The position numbers and the translations under genes are program-made. Below, piece by piece: positions 62,756 to 64,000 of a stretch of DNA of 64,000 bases (position 1 is the first letter of the stretch; the number at the start of each line of letters is the position of its first letter). Under the pieces are notes generated by a model. The model was not told where the DNA came from, did no database searches, and saw only the letters and a list, made by a program, of their open reading frames with translations. Origin of the DNA: Cyanodermella asteris (lineage: Eukaryota > Ascomycota > Lecanoromycetes > Ostropales > Stictidaceae); assembly GCA_900618795.1 (NCBI GenBank), contig UYJD01000010.1:1214068-1278067 (forward strand), read 5' to 3'.

Positions 62756-64000
62756 GAGGCGGACTCTGTAGTCGAATGTTGTGATGAAAATGACGCTGTT
62801 AAAATAGCTCAACGAAGCTCGCGCATGACTGAATCAATGCAATTGTATAGTACACTAATTGGCAGTATTGACCGCGGAGATGATCTCAATCGAGAAGAAC
62901 ATTGATGGGCATTCGACAATCGTATACCGAGAATGAAGGAATCGTGGCCCGCCCCAGAGAATCGACTTTGATCTTCTCTCCATCCACGTAGCTCAGAACG
63001 GCACGGCACAAAGCCCAAGCCATGTAAACAAACCCGACCACCAGGGTGACAGTTTACCACCTAGCAACAACAGGATCAGGTCACGCAAATCAGGAGTCAC
63101 TCCCTGTCTCAGTGCAATCATGTCAGTACCACACGCGCACCAACAACCAGGCCGCGCACCGCACCATTCGTAAGGTATGTTCCGCACAAAAAGGTACTAG
63201 TAGCAACGACCGTCTCAGATTCGGCACGTCCATAGTCTCACACCCACCGCGGTTATTTGCACCAATCGAGGGGGTCTCAAGGTCTAGTATACGCTCAGGC
63301 TTGTGAAAAAGAGAAAAGGGTAAAAATAAAATAAAAAAGCCACAGGGTCTGACACCCGCGCCGGATACGTCACCTCACAGTGTCGGCTCCGGAATTGCGG
63401 CCTCGCCCCCCGGGACAGATTGCAGTCGTGAGAGCACTTGGAGATCAGACTGCATCTCGAGGTGGCGAGCAGCCAATTGGCGAATATTCCGGTATGCAGC
63501 CCGGCGTGCGGTCGGTAAGTAGTCTCAGGTCTGGGTTCAGGTTTGGCGATAATTGCCATGCCAAGTCGCTTTTCGTATTGCAGGGCCCCGAGATCGCAGA
63601 TACAGCTACGCCGCGTCATAGTCACGGTACTTTGCGCATGGCCACGGTGTAGAGGAATAACTCGATGATTTGGATGTCGTGTATTATTCGAAAATCAATG
63701 GCTATGCAATAAGTGTATCTGATCTGCCCTGAACAACCATGCCCAGCCAGCGCGCCACGCAAAATGGGCGCCTTCGCTCACAAAAATGACGCACGCAGGC
63801 ACACACGCATAACGCCATGAGCGACATGTCGAAAAACCCAAGCACCACGATGCAACCCATGTAGTCATCAAATCGCACTGTCAAAGCAGGGAAAGCGGTA
63901 GCTCAGGTCGAGAACCTCAGCCAAGGCCCCTTAGTCTTTGTCCTGCCGTGTCTCATTGAGACCGAACTCAGTAGCCCAAGCCCTGATTGGCATGCGTCCG
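62756..64000. other. 3' flank and unassigned sequence
   Basis: The 3' flank of SFA1 and about a kilobase with short frames on both strands (for example 63284-63652) that I cannot match to anything. An A-rich tract at 63300-63342 may belong to a transcript end. No tRNA seen. Confidence 0.4.

Overview
The window looks like nuclear DNA of a filamentous ascomycete (Pezizomycotina). A Dothideomycete is my best guess from gene content and style, not from any marker. The evidence is short GT-AG introns (45-365 bp) with CTAAC/CTGAC-like branch sites, many single-exon genes with serine/proline-rich tails, and typical fungal families: HET-domain protein, PalC, Stb3, LaeA-type methyltransferase, NRPS-like reductase, Pps1 and Sac7-type RhoGAP. 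I see no rRNA, tRNA, CRISPR array or recognisable transposon. I recognise about 20 protein-coding genes and two dead host genes.

Layout. 0.3-3.5 kb (-): an A-T-R NRPS-like carboxylate reductase. 5.2-6.6 kb (-): Stb3-like Sin3-binding regulator. 9.6-12.0 kb (+): glycerol-3-phosphate/DHAP acyltransferase, convergent with a 944-residue Ser/Pro-rich protein (-, 13.0-15.8 kb). 19.2-20.1 kb (+): a His-rich hydrophilic allergen-like protein sharing a ~52-residue module with that 944-residue neighbour. 21.8-23.9 kb (-): Pps1 dual-specificity phosphatase. 26.7-28.8 kb (-): a five-exon APC permease with a 10-nt micro-exon, divergent from a Ufd1+AZUL ubiquitin-pathway protein (+, 29.4-31.6 kb). 31.7-32.3 kb (-): a secreted protein built of three six-cysteine repeats. 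33.8-34.6 kb (-): a LaeA-type methyltransferase whose 5' end does not splice cleanly. 35.0-36.9 kb (+): a HET-domain protein. 37-42 kb: two unrecognised coiled-coil proteins and a doubtful small gene. 42.4-46.7 kb: PalC (+) and Sec10 (-), tail to tail. 47.4-51.6 kb (-): DEVH-box helicase. 53.0-55.8 kb (-): RhoGAP. 57.1-57.5 kb (+): Tim9. 57.9-60.3 kb: a truncated MFS permease pseudogene (-) next to a nearly full-length D-lactate dehydrogenase pseudogene (+). 61.3-62.8 kb (+): S-(hydroxymethyl)glutathione dehydrogenase. The last 1.2 kb holds no gene I can support.

No operon-like logic is expected in a fungus. Several genes have related cell-biological roles (PalC with ESCRT, Sec10 with exocytosis, RhoGAP with polarity), but I infer no common pathway. 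The parts most worth a second look are the shared module at 13-20 kb, the three-repeat cysteine-rich secreted protein, the micro-exon permease, the inverted repeat beside the methyltransferase, and the decayed permease/lactate dehydrogenase pair.
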